Positions 1 to 9,700 are shown, counted from the first letter of the stretch. The stretch is 64,000 bases of DNA from JALYXV01 sp963733505 (GCA_963733505.1 CAVTDW010000025.1:62001-126000), one strand, 5' to 3'. A program made the numbers and translations. Notes: generated by a model from the letters alone, not told the origin.

Positions 1-427
1 TCTTGGCCGCTTCCATGGCGTCGCCGATCTCGTTCATGCGCTTCCGGCCGATTGCGTTGCGGACGGTCGGAAACAGCTCCGACTCCTCTTCCTCGACGTG
101 GTGGCGCACGTTCTCGATCAGCACCGTGACCTTGGCATCGAAGCGCTCGTCCTCGGGTCCCATGCTCTCGAGCTCGGAAAGCACCCACTTGACGATGTGG
201 TGCTCCTCCAGGCTCTCGAGCACCTGGTCCTCGGCGCCGGAAACTTCACTGCGGACGGCGGGATAGAAAACCATCTCCTCGATGGACGCGTGCACCGACA
301 GTTCCTCGATGATCTGCTCCACCGTCTTGGCCTTGGTCTGCTCCGCTCGATCACCGGCCTTCTCGAAGGTCTTGAACAACTTCTCAACGGTCTTGTGATC
401 GTTCTTCAGCAACGTGATGGCGTCCAT
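1..427 (-). CDS. Hemerythrin HHE domain protein (partial, C-terminus beyond window)
   Basis: The minus-strand frame from the ATG at 427 is open to the window edge. It has hemerythrin-type helices: NDHKTVEKLF (first His at residue 11), SVHASIEEMVFYP, LEEHHIVKWVL and VRHHVEEEESELFP, the spaced His/Glu residues that would bind a di-iron centre. These cytoplasmic proteins bind O2 or NO, or sense iron or redox state. A Shine-Dalgarno GAAGGAG lies just upstream. A second hemerythrin gene lies at 3.7 kb, so two divergent members sit within 4 kb. The family call is firm; the ligand and role cannot be told. Confidence 0.85.
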   Translation of the reverse strand, partial: MDAITLLKNDHKTVEKLFKTFEKAGDRAEQTKAKTVEQIIEELSVHASIEEMVFYPAVRSEVSGAEDQVLESLEEHHIVKWVLSELESMGPEDERFDAKVTVLIENVRHHVEEEESELFPTVRNAIGRKRMNEIGDAMEAAK

Positions 428-585
428 GCGAACTCCTTCTTCGACAAGCGGCCGCTCCGCGACAGCTGTGGCGCTACGGGTCGCCGCACCCTTACCCGGA
501 ATTCAACGAAGCCAACCGACCCACCACGACGCCCAGGGTCGCCCTACTCTCACCGAATGAGCCCGACCGGACAACAACCGGCGCC

Positions 586-1251
586 GTGACGAACGACCCG
601 CCCAGGGCTGTCCGCACCAAGCGACGATTCCCGATCACGCTGCGCTTGGCGGTGGCGATCAGCGTCGGCGCTGCGGTCGGCGCCGTGGCCGCCTTCAGGG
701 CATCCTGGCAGACCGTCCCCCTCCTCTTGTGGGTCGCCACCGCCCTGGTGTGGACCGTGCCGGAATGGTGGCGGATCGGCCGCATGGACGCCGAGACGAC
801 CAGTGCCCACGCCACCGCAGAGGATCCGCGACGGGCTGTGGCCGATGCGGTGCTCCTCTCCGCCAGCTTGATGAGCCTGGTGGCGGTCGTCCTCGGCGTG
901 GTCAAGGCGGCGGGCACGAGCGGAGACGAAAAGGCGGTACTGCTCGGCGCCGGGATCGCGACCATCGTCGTCTCCTGGGGGGTGGTCCACACGCTGTTCA
1001 CCCTCCGCTATGCGGCGCTGTACTACGTGGGCCCCGACGGCGGAATCGACTTCAACGACGATGCCGAGCCGGACTACCTCGACTTTGCGTACCTGGCCTT
1101 CACGATCGGCATGACCTACCAGGTGTCGGACACCAACCTCACGTCGCAGGAGATACGCCGGACGGCGCTGCGTCATGGGCTGCTGTCGTACCTGTTCGGC
1201 ACCGTGATAATCGCGGCCACGATCAACCTGGCCGCGGGTCTCGTCAAATAA
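586..1251 (+). CDS. DUF1345 family membrane protein
   Basis: A 221-residue protein with about five hydrophobic segments. The C-terminal half carries the DUF1345 signature DFAYLAFTIGMTYQVSDT, followed by a last membrane helix near SYLFGTVIIAATIN. It is an inner-membrane protein of unknown function. It starts at GTG 586 without an obvious Shine-Dalgarno sequence. It is divergent from the hemerythrin gene and convergent with the small acidic gene at 1385-1711. Its stop is followed by a G-rich/C-rich stretch (1252-1270) that could form a weak hairpin. Confidence 0.8.
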   Translation: MTNDPPRAVRTKRRFPITLRLAVAISVGAAVGAVAAFRASWQTVPLLLWVATALVWTVPEWWRIGRMDAETTSAHATAEDPRRAVADAVLLSASLMSLVAVVLGVVKAAGTSGDEKAVLLGAGIATIVVSWGVVHTLFTLRYAALYYVGPDGGIDFNDDAEPDYLDFAYLAFTIGMTYQVSDTNLTSQEIRRTALRHGLLSYLFGTVIIAATINLAAGLVK

Positions 1252-1384
1252 GGGGGGAAAAGGCGCCCCCGGTCGCCGGTCACCCGCCGTCGAGCGGAAG
1301 ACCCAAGTGTCGGGCAGGCGACCGTCGTGGCTCCGAGGTGGGCCACCGAAGTCACGCCCGAGCGAGCGACGTGATCAGACCCGG

Positions 1385-1711
1385 TCAGCCGTCGGAGTCC
1401 GTCGCATCGAGGTCCCATCCGCCCTCGTCTGCTTCGCGACGGCGCGCGCCGCTCGGAGCTTCGCCGAGGCCGTCGGGGTCGTCAATTCCACCGTCGAGGG
1501 TGACGAACGACTCAGGGTCGTCGAACTCGGCACCCACCTCCTCCAGTTCACGATCGTCGACTTGGAGGTTGGGCTCGAGCGACGGGTCGTCAGCGACGCG
1601 CTCGGTGTACTCGGGATCCAACCGGGTTTCGTCGTCGAGTGCCTCGTCACCCTGTTCGAACACTTCCGTGCCCGTCGGCTCGTCGGGTGACCACTCATCG
1701 CCCTGGCTCAT
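1385..1711 (-). CDS. Small acidic hypothetical protein
   Basis: A 108-residue, very acidic protein rich in Asp and Glu with no hydrophobic segment, so probably cytoplasmic and partly disordered. The ATG at 1711 is preferred over a longer frame beginning at 1762 because GGAG sits 8 nt upstream of it. No catalytic motif is visible. The composition resembles small acidic actinobacterial proteins of the DUF5709 type, but the match is too loose to name it. Confidence 0.55.
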   Translation of the reverse strand: MSQGDEWSPDEPTGTEVFEQGDEALDDETRLDPEYTERVADDPSLEPNLQVDDRELEEVGAEFDDPESFVTLDGGIDDPDGLGEAPSGARRREADEGGWDLDATDSDG

Positions 1712-1802
1712 GGCTCGTCTCCGTTCCCTGGTCGATGTTCGATCGTAGGGTCCTGCACCCACCCTTCACTACCATCGAGGCGGGGCCAAGGAGGAGGACT
1801 TG

Positions 1803-1982
1803 ATGGCGAGTGACGGGTGGTACTGGTGTCTCGACCATGAGGCGGCCGAGCCGTCCGAGAGCGACTGCCCTCCCGGACGACGCCTCGGGCCCTACCCGAG
1901 CAAGGAGGCGGCGGAACACTGGAAAGAGCAGGTCGCCCGACACAACGAGGCCTGGGACGCCGAAGACGACTGGAACAGCTGA
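1803..1982 (+). CDS. Small actinobacterial protein, SPOR-like
   Basis: A 59-residue protein with a strong Shine-Dalgarno (AAGGAGG) before the ATG at 1803. It contains YWCLDH, a central GRRLGPYPSKEAAEHW and a C-terminal NEAWDAEDDW. Short actinobacterial proteins with the pattern RLGPYxSxxEA, sometimes called SPOR-domain-like, look alike. Two Cys and several His residues could bind metal, which is inference. It is followed after 12 nt by the C39-like gene, so the two are probably co-transcribed. Confidence 0.6.
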   Translation: MASDGWYWCLDHEAAEPSESDCPPGRRLGPYPSKEAAEHWKEQVARHNEAWDAEDDWNS

Positions 1983-1994
1983 GGGAAGGGCGCG

Positions 1995-2708
1995 GTGGCG
2001 GACATCCCCAATTTCCTCCCGAGCGTCAACGGACTGCGCTTTGTCAACGCATGGCCGAAAGAAGCCGACATTGTCGTCAAGGTCCCAGGAATAGGAAAGG
2101 TCGCGCTTGGCAGTGCCAGCAAGGGCCTCTGCGGCGGCATGGTATTTACCGTGTTGGATGTCTTCACGGCTGGACTCCCGCCCCTTGCGAACCCACTTCC
2201 ACTTCCAGGAGACCCGCTCTTCGATTACATCGTGAAGCGGCTCTTCGACAGCTGGAACCTGCCGTGGGGCGCCGTCAAGTACTACCAATGGATGGCCCTT
2301 CCCGACGAGGACATTGGCGCATGGCCGGCAACGCTGCGAGGCGTCGGCTGGCGCACCGTCGTCGATGAATGGCCGGGGATTCGGTCCGACCTCGACGCCG
2401 GTCGCCCGTCGCCGCTTGGCCTGGTGACGGTCAGGTCGCCGAATCCCGCACAGCTTGGAAGAAACCACCAGGTTCTGGCCTACGGCTACGACCTGGTTGG
2501 TGACCGGCTCACGATCAGGGTGTACGACCCCAACACCGACCTCGACACCGTCGATGACGTCGGGATCTCGCTCAGCCTGGACCACCCGGCGGACGGAATC
2601 ACCATCGCCCACAACGTGGGCATCGCAGACCCAATCAGGGGTTTCTTCCGGGTGAGGTACTCGTCTCAGGTGCCCGTTTCGGCCGCCATTGCCTCCATCC
2701 GGGCGTAG
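1995..2708 (+). CDS. Papain/C39-like cysteine peptidase-fold protein
   Basis: A 237-residue protein starting at GTG 1995, with GGAAGGG 4 nt upstream. Near the N-terminus LCGGMVF places a Cys at residue 46; later NHQVLAYGYD places a His at residue 158, followed by RVYDPN at 177-180. Cys, then His, then Asp/Asn in this order is the layout of papain-like and C39-like peptidases. There is no signal peptide. The role could be proteolysis, or an acyl or amide transfer on a small substrate. The last 43 bp overlap the convergent membrane gene. The fold assignment is moderate; activity is not shown. Confidence 0.55.
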   Translation: MADIPNFLPSVNGLRFVNAWPKEADIVVKVPGIGKVALGSASKGLCGGMVFTVLDVFTAGLPPLANPLPLPGDPLFDYIVKRLFDSWNLPWGAVKYYQWMALPDEDIGAWPATLRGVGWRTVVDEWPGIRSDLDAGRPSPLGLVTVRSPNPAQLGRNHQVLAYGYDLVGDRLTIRVYDPNTDLDTVDDVGISLSLDHPADGITIAHNVGIADPIRGFFRVRYSSQVPVSAAIASIRA

Positions 2709-3514
2709 AGGATCGCGGTCGCCACGGCCAGCCCCAAGAAGCCGGCCGCGAAGACCCAGGTCAGGGGTCTCGACGTTTTAAAATCGTTGTGGGCTCTGAT
2801 GGCCGCCACGAGGATCAAAGCGAGCATGAATCCTTCGACCTGAAGCAGGATTCGCGCGCCACTCCATCGCCGGTCGACAAAGGCTCCGATGCCTGCCACA
2901 CCGAGGGCGAAGATGGCGCCCATCACCCGGGCGGTCAACTCCGTGAGCTTCCACGGCCAGATGCTGATCGCCGTCTTGGGAAAGAGAAACAGGAACACGC
3001 TGCTGGCCGCGGCTAAACCGCCCAGCGTGCCGATCAGCATCGCCGTCCCCCTCGAAAGCAGCAGATCCCCGGGCACCGGGTCTGACTCCTGGCGTTGGTT
3101 CAAGAACCACACGCCGAACACAAGAAACGGTGTCGTGAAGTACAGCCCGGCCCACAGCCAGAACGCCACGTTGGAGTGGATGAACTTGTTCCAGTGCAGG
3201 AGCGTCGCGATCCCCATCAACGTCGCGAAACTCCCGACGGAGAGGAAGCCCCCTTCGACCCGGTGCCATTGGGTTTCCCGGGCTGCTCGAAGGAAGAAGT
3301 ACGAGCCGCCCAGGTAGACCGATCCGAGGAGCATCGGCGTGAAGGGCGGCACGATCTTCCACGCGAAGAGGTTGGCGGTGTCCTTGGCCGACGGGAAGAA
3401 GTACAGGACCACGAACGCCACGAGCAGGAACGGGATGATCACCACCGACAGCACCCGCGTGGCCGGCAGCACGCGGTCGTTCACAGTCGCCGATCCTTCC
3501 GTCGAAGACGTCAC
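2666..3514 (-). CDS. Multi-pass membrane protein, unknown function
   Basis: A 282-residue protein starting at GTG 3514 with AGGGGGAA upstream. About eight hydrophobic helices run through it, beginning with VLSVVIIPFLLVAFVVLYFF and ending near TWVFAAGFLGLAVATAILYA. No transporter signature is recognised. Its C-terminal codons overlap the end of the convergent C39-like gene by 43 bp. It is an integral membrane protein by composition only. Confidence 0.65.
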   Translation of the reverse strand: MTSSTEGSATVNDRVLPATRVLSVVIIPFLLVAFVVLYFFPSAKDTANLFAWKIVPPFTPMLLGSVYLGGSYFFLRAARETQWHRVEGGFLSVGSFATLMGIATLLHWNKFIHSNVAFWLWAGLYFTTPFLVFGVWFLNQRQESDPVPGDLLLSRGTAMLIGTLGGLAAASSVFLFLFPKTAISIWPWKLTELTARVMGAIFALGVAGIGAFVDRRWSGARILLQVEGFMLALILVAAIRAHNDFKTSRPLTWVFAAGFLGLAVATAILYARMEAMAAETGT

Positions 3515-3678
3515 TCGTTCCCCCTAGCGCCCGACCCCAGTTCGAACGATACCGGGCGCCGCGGGTAGGAGGGAGGATCAGGCGCCCGCTCGGTTGGGCT
3601 GCAACTCCAGCAAGCACGTTTGGATGCCAGGGAACTGGCGCATAGCCTGAGGAAACCAGACCGACCAAGGGAGCCAGA

Positions 3679-4164
3679 ATTCCTGATCTGCGTGACATCC
3701 TCGCCCAGGAGCACCGCGAGGTGTTCGAGCTACTCGACTCGCTCGCCACCAGCCGGCACGACCGTTTTCCCCTGGCGCACCGGCTGATCGACGCCTTGGC
3801 GGCGCACACGGCGACCGAGCAGCAGCTGTTGTATCCCGCCCTCCGGGACATCGTTCCCGGCGGCATCGACATGGCCAACAAGGCCCAAGACGAGCACCAG
3901 GCCATGCGCAAGGCACTGGTGGCGATCGAGGACAGCCACCCGGGCGAACCCCCCTTCGAGAAGGCCCTTGTTGACCTGCGCGCCGAGCTCGACGCCCACG
4001 TTCCGTTCGAGGAGAACGAACTGCTACCGGCGCTCACTGACGTCATCGGCGCCGACAAGATGGAGGAGTTGGGCGTGCTGTACATCCAGATCCGGGACAG
4101 CCTGCCGACCGGCCTGCAGAGTCTGGCGGCTGACATCCCCGACCCCGAGTTCCGCACCTGGTAG
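3679..4164 (+). CDS. Hemerythrin HHE domain protein with probable ATT start
   Basis: About 161 residues. It has the hemerythrin pattern AQEHREVFELLD, AAHTATEQQLLYP, DEHQAMRKAL and DAHVPFEENELLPAL, with His/Glu residues that bind iron in this family. The first GTG (3721) lies downstream of the first conserved His, so starting there would remove a ligand. The open frame extends upstream with no ATG or GTG. The Shine-Dalgarno-like AAGGGAG at 3667-3673 sits 5 nt before ATT 3679; a CTG at 3688 is the alternative. It is the second hemerythrin in the window and is followed by the hairpin array. Confidence 0.7.
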   Translation: MPDLRDILAQEHREVFELLDSLATSRHDRFPLAHRLIDALAAHTATEQQLLYPALRDIVPGGIDMANKAQDEHQAMRKALVAIEDSHPGEPPFEKALVDLRAELDAHVPFEENELLPALTDVIGADKMEELGVLYIQIRDSLPTGLQSLAADIPDPEFRTW

Positions 4165-4250
4165 ACGCACTCCGGTCCTGACCTGGCGGTCGTGGCCGGC
4201 CATTTTTCCAGCCCCAGCCAAGGGTGGCGTCGAGGTAGATCCCAGACCGG

Positions 4251-4558
4251 CGTTTTCCCAAGGGAGACCACACGTCCAGTGTGGGTTTGTCGAGGGAAAA
4301 CCGGCTGCGGGGTCGGCCACGTCGCGGGCCGGGCGTTTTTCCTAGGGAGACCCCACGTCCAGTGTGGGTTTGTCGAGGGAAAACCGGCTGCGGGCGGCCG
4401 CGTCGGCGGACCGGCGTTTTCCCTAGGGAGACCCCACGTCCAGTGTGGGTTTGTCGAGGGAAAACCGGCTGCGGGTCGGCCCGCTCAGGCGGACCGGCGT
4501 TTTTCCTAGGGAGACCCCACGTCCAGTGTGGGTTTGTCGAGGGAAAACCGGCTGCGGG
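4251..4558. repeat. Four-copy tandem array of imperfect palindromes (period 81-83 bp)
   Basis: Four units share a core of about 60 bp beginning CGTTTT(T/C)CC at 4251, 4334, 4415 and 4498, each ending near CCGGCTGCGGG. Inside each, TTTTCCC at the left pairs with GGGAAAA at the right, and CCCAC pairs with GTGGG around the loop GTCCAGT (arms differ slightly in unit 1). The spacers are about 20 bp, GC-rich and related to one another. The array fills the 400-bp gap between convergent genes (hemerythrin ending 4164, GNAT ending 4568), so a bidirectional terminator or structural role is plausible. No other feature was seen in this gap. Confidence 0.85.
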
Positions 4559-4567
4559 CCGGGTCGC

Positions 4568-5050
4568 TCAGGCGAGCACCTTGTGGAACGAGTACTCGGT
4601 GGTCTTGCTGAGGTCGTACAGGTCCCGCGACGCACCGGTGCGTCGGTAGCCGAGGCGCTCGTAGAGCCGGTGCGCCCCGTGGAACCGGCTGTCACTCCAC
4701 AGCTCGATCCCGGTGGCGCCGCGCTCACGCGCCTGGCGTTCCACGAATCCGACCAGCGACTGCCCGAGCCCACGGCCCCGGCGGTGCCGGGCCACGTACA
4801 GCTTGACCAACTCGACGGGTTGCTCGCGCCCTGGCGCCAGCCCGATCGACGCCGCGATCCAGTCGCCCTCGGGCAGCACCCACAGCGCCCCGCCGGCAGC
4901 CCGGTAGTGGCTGGCAGGAGCCAGCAACTCCGGGTACTCGCCCGCGAAGTCGATGATGCAGCCGGGGTACTCAGCCCAACAGGCGCCGATCAGGGCCATC
5001 AATGCCCAGGAGTCGGTGTCGACCGCTTGTCGCAGCCCGTCGAGCGACAC
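4568..5050 (-). CDS. GNAT family N-acetyltransferase
   Basis: About 160 residues. The acetyl-CoA binding region reads VKLYVARHRRGRGLGQSLV, the R/Q-x-x-G-x-G/A loop of GNAT enzymes, and the C-terminus has YERLGYRRTG, the usual last strand. The acceptor substrate cannot be inferred. The start is taken at GTG 5050, 8 nt after the stop of the DUF427 gene on the same strand, so the two are probably one transcript; an internal ATG near 4998 is possible but would cut into the fold. Confidence 0.8.
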   Translation of the reverse strand: MSLDGLRQAVDTDSWALMALIGACWAEYPGCIIDFAGEYPELLAPASHYRAAGGALWVLPEGDWIAASIGLAPGREQPVELVKLYVARHRRGRGLGQSLVGFVERQARERGATGIELWSDSRFHGAHRLYERLGYRRTGASRDLYDLSKTTEYSFHKVLA

Positions 5051-5058
5051 TCCGGCGT

Positions 5059-5862
5059 TCAGCTGAACGGGGTGTGGGGCCGATCCTGGCGGACCCCATC
5101 GACATCGATGTCGACCTTCTCGTTGTAGAAGCAGGCCAGGCCCGCGATCTTCTGGCTCTCGGCGAAGGGTGCCCGGTAGGTCCAGACCAGGTCGCGGTGG
5201 AGCGTCTCGGCGACCTCGACCGACCAGTACGTGGCGGCGCCCTTGTAGGGGCAGTGCGTGACGGTCGTCGACGGGCGGAGCAGATCGAACCGGACGGCAG
5301 CCAGCGGGAGGTAGTACCTCGGCGGGAGGCCGGTCTCGAAAAGGATCCTGGGTTGGTGGCTGTCGGCCACCACCACTCCGTCGACCGTGATCTCCACGTG
5401 GCGGCTGCTGGCCAGGATGTCGACGCGGTGGTAGGGGTCCCGTGGGTGGGTGTAGACCGGCTCGTCTTCCTCCAGCCATTCGTCCATGGCGTCCCAGTCG
5501 AAGCGGACCGTGTCACGGAGGGCCTCGATGGGAGAGTCGGGATAACGCAGCGCCGCCCCCGGGGCGGTCGACCTGGCGGCCCCGGCCCCTGCTCCGGCCC
5601 CCACCGCGACATCGAACAGTTCCGAGTCACCCCGGCTGGGCGAATGCGGGCCTGGGCCGGCGGGGACCAGCTGAGCGACGACGTCGCCCATCGGGAAGTA
5701 ATAGGTCGGGAAATAGGGGAGTTCCCAGACCATCAGGGGCGATCGGGTGTCGGCGACCACCTGGCCGCCCAGGTACGCCCGGACCCATTTCTGGCCTCGC
5801 TCGACCCGGACTCGCCCGGCGCGGCTGGCGGGCGCCGCGGTCGGCGACTTCGTATCGGTCAT
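5059..5862 (-). CDS. DUF427 protein with two domains
   Basis: A 267-residue protein with two tandem DUF427 domains, around residues 10-85 and 135-255. Each has the family pattern of a beta strand with VxVxxxGxxVADS, then PxxYYFPxxDV or PPRYYLPLAAV, and the second contains HCPYKGAATYWSV. DUF427 is a small beta-barrel family of unknown biochemistry, often found as one- or two-domain proteins in actinobacteria. The ATG at 5862 is chosen; a longer frame to 5898 has no better ribosome site. It is upstream of and close to the GNAT gene. Confidence 0.85.
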   Translation of the reverse strand: MTDTKSPTAAPASRAGRVRVERGQKWVRAYLGGQVVADTRSPLMVWELPYFPTYYFPMGDVVAQLVPAGPGPHSPSRGDSELFDVAVGAGAGAGAARSTAPGAALRYPDSPIEALRDTVRFDWDAMDEWLEEDEPVYTHPRDPYHRVDILASSRHVEITVDGVVVADSHQPRILFETGLPPRYYLPLAAVRFDLLRPSTTVTHCPYKGAATYWSVEVAETLHRDLVWTYRAPFAESQKIAGLACFYNEKVDIDVDGVRQDRPHTPFS

Positions 5863-5999
5863 GGTCACCGAGCCTATGCACCGCCCGAAACAACGCACCG
5901 GCGTGCGCCGCGCCCTCGCCTCACCTGTCGCGGCGACACCGCGCCTTGGGGCAATCGTGCCGTCCGCAGTAAGCGCCGGGGGCCTATACGTTCAACCCC

Positions 6000-6668
6000 A
6001 TGGATCCGGCGCATGACCTGCACCTGCCGGGAGTGCTGGCGTCGGTCATTGCCGTCCTGCTGTCCATCTCGTTGTTCGTCGTCCTCACCTCCCATGGTGG
6101 GACGCCGATCGGCATCTACGACAACGGCATCGGCGACCACTGGCCGTCCACCCACCGAAACGTGACGATCGTCGACCGCACCAACGACGCCGCGTGGCAT
6201 CAGGCGCTGGCCGACGCGGTGACGACCTGGACACAGGGCGGCTCGGCGATGCACCTCACCCTGACCGCCGACCCCGCCAGCCCCGCCGACCTCGCCAGCC
6301 CCGCCGGTACCGCAGACGTGCCCGCCGCAACTGACTGCGGCCAGCACCGGGATCGTATCGAGGTGTGCCAGGCGACGACAGCGGTCATTTCACGCCAAGG
6401 TTCGGCGGGCGAACAAGGCCTGTTCGTTCCTCGCGTGGCTCGCAACCATGAATACCGCTCCGCCATCGTCCTGGTCTGCTCGAACTGCGAAATCGACCAG
6501 GACCGCATGACCGTGATCGCCACCCACGAACTCGGCCATGCCCTGGGGCTGGCCCACAGCCTCGATCCCGAGTCGGTGATGTACTACCTCGGAGGATCGG
6601 CCCATCCCGACGCAAATGACCTCCAAGTCCTGCGCCGCCTGGAAGGAACCGCGCCCACCCAGGGGTGA
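6000..6668 (+). CDS. Matrixin-like zinc metalloprotease, membrane-anchored
   Basis: A 222-residue protein. Residues 12-30 form one membrane anchor or signal segment, so the rest should be extracellular. HELGHALGLAH at residues 176-186 is the HExxHxxGxxH zinc motif of the metzincin/M10 clan, and SVMYY a few residues later fits the Met-turn. A TACGTT box at 5987-5992 lies 7 nt before the ATG, suggesting a leaderless transcript. It is a likely secreted peptidase of unknown substrate. The Lhr gene starts 38 bp downstream. Confidence 0.8.
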   Translation: MDPAHDLHLPGVLASVIAVLLSISLFVVLTSHGGTPIGIYDNGIGDHWPSTHRNVTIVDRTNDAAWHQALADAVTTWTQGGSAMHLTLTADPASPADLASPAGTADVPAATDCGQHRDRIEVCQATTAVISRQGSAGEQGLFVPRVARNHEYRSAIVLVCSNCEIDQDRMTVIATHELGHALGLAHSLDPESVMYYLGGSAHPDANDLQVLRRLEGTAPTQG

Positions 6669-6698
6669 TGAATGTCACTCCCGGGTGCTAATCTGTCG

Positions 6699-6712
6699 GG
6701 AACGTATGTTCG
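6699..6712 (+). promoter_or_regulatory. Candidate LexA (SOS) box over the lhr start
   Basis: GGAACGTATGTTCG contains the perfect palindrome GAAC-GTAT-GTTC and differs at one position from the actinobacterial LexA consensus CGAACRNRYGTTYG. It overlaps the ATG of the Lhr helicase at 6706 and follows a -10-like TAATCT at 6689-6694, so LexA bound there would block the start of transcription. The match is seen directly; regulation is inferred. Confidence 0.6.
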
Positions 6713-9700
6713 CAGAAACGGTCGTTGACGCCGAACCCCCAGCTGACGACGAAGGGCCTGCTGATCAGGTCCTAGCCACCATGCACCCTGCCGTGCGGGA
6801 GTGGTTCCTGACCCGTTTCCCCGAGGGTCCGACCGAGCCCCAGGTACTCGGCTGGCCGCATGTGGCCGCGGGCGAGGACACCCTCATCGCCGCCCCCACG
6901 GGCTCGGGCAAGACCTTGGCCGGCTTCCTCATGGCCATCGACGCCCTCTACCGGGCGGCCGAGTCGGGCGAGCAGGTGGAGGGTGCTACCCAGGTGGTGT
7001 ATGTCTCGCCCCTGAAGGCGCTGGCGGTCGACATCCAGCAAAACCTGGAGATCCCCCTTCGGGAGATCGCCGAGGTGGCCGAGCGCATGGGCCGGCCGGG
7101 CCCGGCGCTGCGCGCCGAGGTCCGCAACGGCGACACCACCTCCTCCGCCCGGGCCGCCATGCTGCGCCGGCCCCCCAACTTCTTGGTCACCACGCCCGAG
7201 TCGCTCTACCTCATGGTGACGGCCGAACGCAGCCGGGCCACACTCACCTCGGTACGCACCGTCATCGTGGACGAGATCCATGCCATGGCGCGCGACAAGC
7301 GAGGCTCGCACCTGACCCTGACCCTGGAGCGACTGGACCACGTCTGCGACCAGCGGCCGGTCCGCGTCGGCCTGTCCGCCACCCAGCGGCCCATCGAGAC
7401 CGTGGCCCGGCTCCTCATTGGTGCCGGACCGGGCCGCACCGGTCCCGATGGCAAGCCCCGCTGCGCCATCGTCGATGTCGGCCACCGGCGAGAGCTGGAC
7501 TTGGCGATCGAGCTGCCCGACGGCGAGCTCGAAGCGGTGGCATCGGCGGAACAGCTGGCCGAGATCCTCGACCGCATCGCCGGCTACGTCGAGGCCCACC
7601 GCACCACCTTGGTGTTCGTCAACACCCGGCGCCTGGCCGAGCGCATCGCCCACCTGCTGGGCGAGCGGTTGGGCGACGACGTGGTCGCCTCGCATCACGG
7701 CAGCCTCTCCAAGGACCGCCGCCTGCGGGTGGAGACCCGGCTGCGGGCGGGCGAGTTGCGGGCCCTGGTGGCCACGGCGTCACTCGAGCTCGGCATCGAC
7801 ATCGGACCCGTGGAGCTGGTCTGCCAGATCGCCTCGCCCCGCAGCATGGCCACCTTCCTGCAGCGCGTCGGTCGTTCCGGGCACCACAAGGGCGGCCTGC
7901 CCAAGGGCCGCCTGTTCCCCATGACCCGCGACGAACTGGTGGAGTGCTGCGCGCTCCTGAAAGGGGTGCGGGCCGGGCGCCTCGACGCCATCTCGCCCCC
8001 GGTGGCGCCCCTCGACATCTTGGCCCAGCAAATCGTGGCCGAGACGGCCGCCAGCCGCTGGCGCGAGGACGACCTGTACCAGCTGGTTCGCGGGGCGGCG
8101 CCCTACAGCGACTTGGCCCGGGAGGCGTTCGACGAGGTGGTCGAGCTGGTCTCCGACGGCATCGTCACGGGCCGGGGCCGGCGGGCGGCGTACGTGCACC
8201 GCGACCGCATCAACGGCGAACTCTCGGGCCGGCGAGGCGCCCGCCTGGCCGCCCTCACCTCGGGCGGAGCCATCCCCGAGACGGGGGACTACCGGGTCCT
8301 GGCCGATCCCGACGACACCCTTGTCGGCACCGTCATCGAGGACTGGGCGATCGAGTCCATGGCCGGCGACGTGTTCCTGCTCGGATCGACCTCATGGCGC
8401 ATCCGCCGCGTCGAGCCGGGCATCGTCCGGGTGGTGGACGCCGGCGGCGCCCCGCCGTCGGTCCCGTTCTGGCTGGGCGAGGCTCCGGCCCGCACGAGGG
8501 AGCTGTCCGAGGAAGTGTCGGACCTTCGGGCCGGCGTCGATCGCTTGCTTAGGGGTGGGGAAATGGGCGACCCCTCCCACGACACGCCGGTCGATGCCGC
8601 GGTGGCCTGGGTGGGCGAGCGCTGCGGGGTGACCGAGGTCGTGGCGGCAATGGTGGTCCAGTACCTCGCAGCCAGCCAAGTGGCCTTGGGCGGGTTGCCC
8701 ACCCTCGACCACATCTACATCGAGCGCTTCTTCGACGATTCGGGGGGAATGCAGCTCATCGTGCACGCGCCCTTCGGTGGCCGGATCAACCGGGCGTTCG
8801 GGTTGGCGTTGCGCAAGCGGTTCTGCGTGTCGTTCGACTTCGAGCTGCAGGCGGCGGCCAACGACGACGCGGTGCTGCTCTCCCTTGGGCCCCAACACAG
8901 CTTCCCGCTGGACTCCGTCGCTCGGTTCGTATCGTCGGCGACCGCCACCCAGGTGCTGCGCCAGGCGGCCCTGCTGTCGCCGATGTTCGCCATCCGCTGG
9001 CGGTGGAACCTCAACCGGTCGCTGGCGGTGCTGCGCTTCCGCGGTGGCCGCAAGAATCCGCCGCCCATCCAGCGCATGGAGGCCGACGATCTGATGGTGG
9101 CGGTCTTCCCCGCCTTGGCGGGCTGCCAGGAAAACGCCACCGGCCCCATCGAGATACCCGACCACCCCCTGGTTCGCCAGACCATGCACGACTGCCTGAC
9201 CGAGGCCATGGACGTCGAGGGTCTGGTCGAGATGGTCAAGGGACTGGAAAGTGGGGCCATCGCGGTGACCTGCCGGGACAGCACCGAGCCGTCACCGCTG
9301 TCGCACGAAATCCTCAACGGCCGGCCCTACACGTTCTTGGACGACGCTCCCTTGGAGGAGCGCCGCAGCCGGGCCGTCACGCTGCGCCGGGGACTTCCCG
9401 TCGATGCCCGGGACCTGGCAACCCTCGACCCCGACGCCATCGCCCGGGTGCGAGGCGAGGCGGCGCCAGAGGTCCGTGACACCGACGAGTTGCACGACCT
9501 GCTGCTGTCGCTCGTCGTCTCGCGGCCCATCCCGGCGCTTTCCGCCTGGTTCGAGGAGCTCGTGACTCGGCATCGGGCCGCGACGGCGGTGACACCGGCG
9601 GGCGACGCCCTGTGGTGCCCGGCCGAACAGCGCGCCCAGGTCGACCTGCTGTTTCCCGGGGTTCGCTTCGAACCTGCGGTGCCGTTCGGTCTGGATGACA

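Noticed and set aside
4251..4558. CRISPR array
   Set aside because: The repeats are about 60 bp and palindromic, the spacers only about 20 bp and similar to one another, and no cas gene is in the window.
4192..4649. Open frames across the hairpin array
   Set aside because: They simply translate the repeat units and have no start signals.
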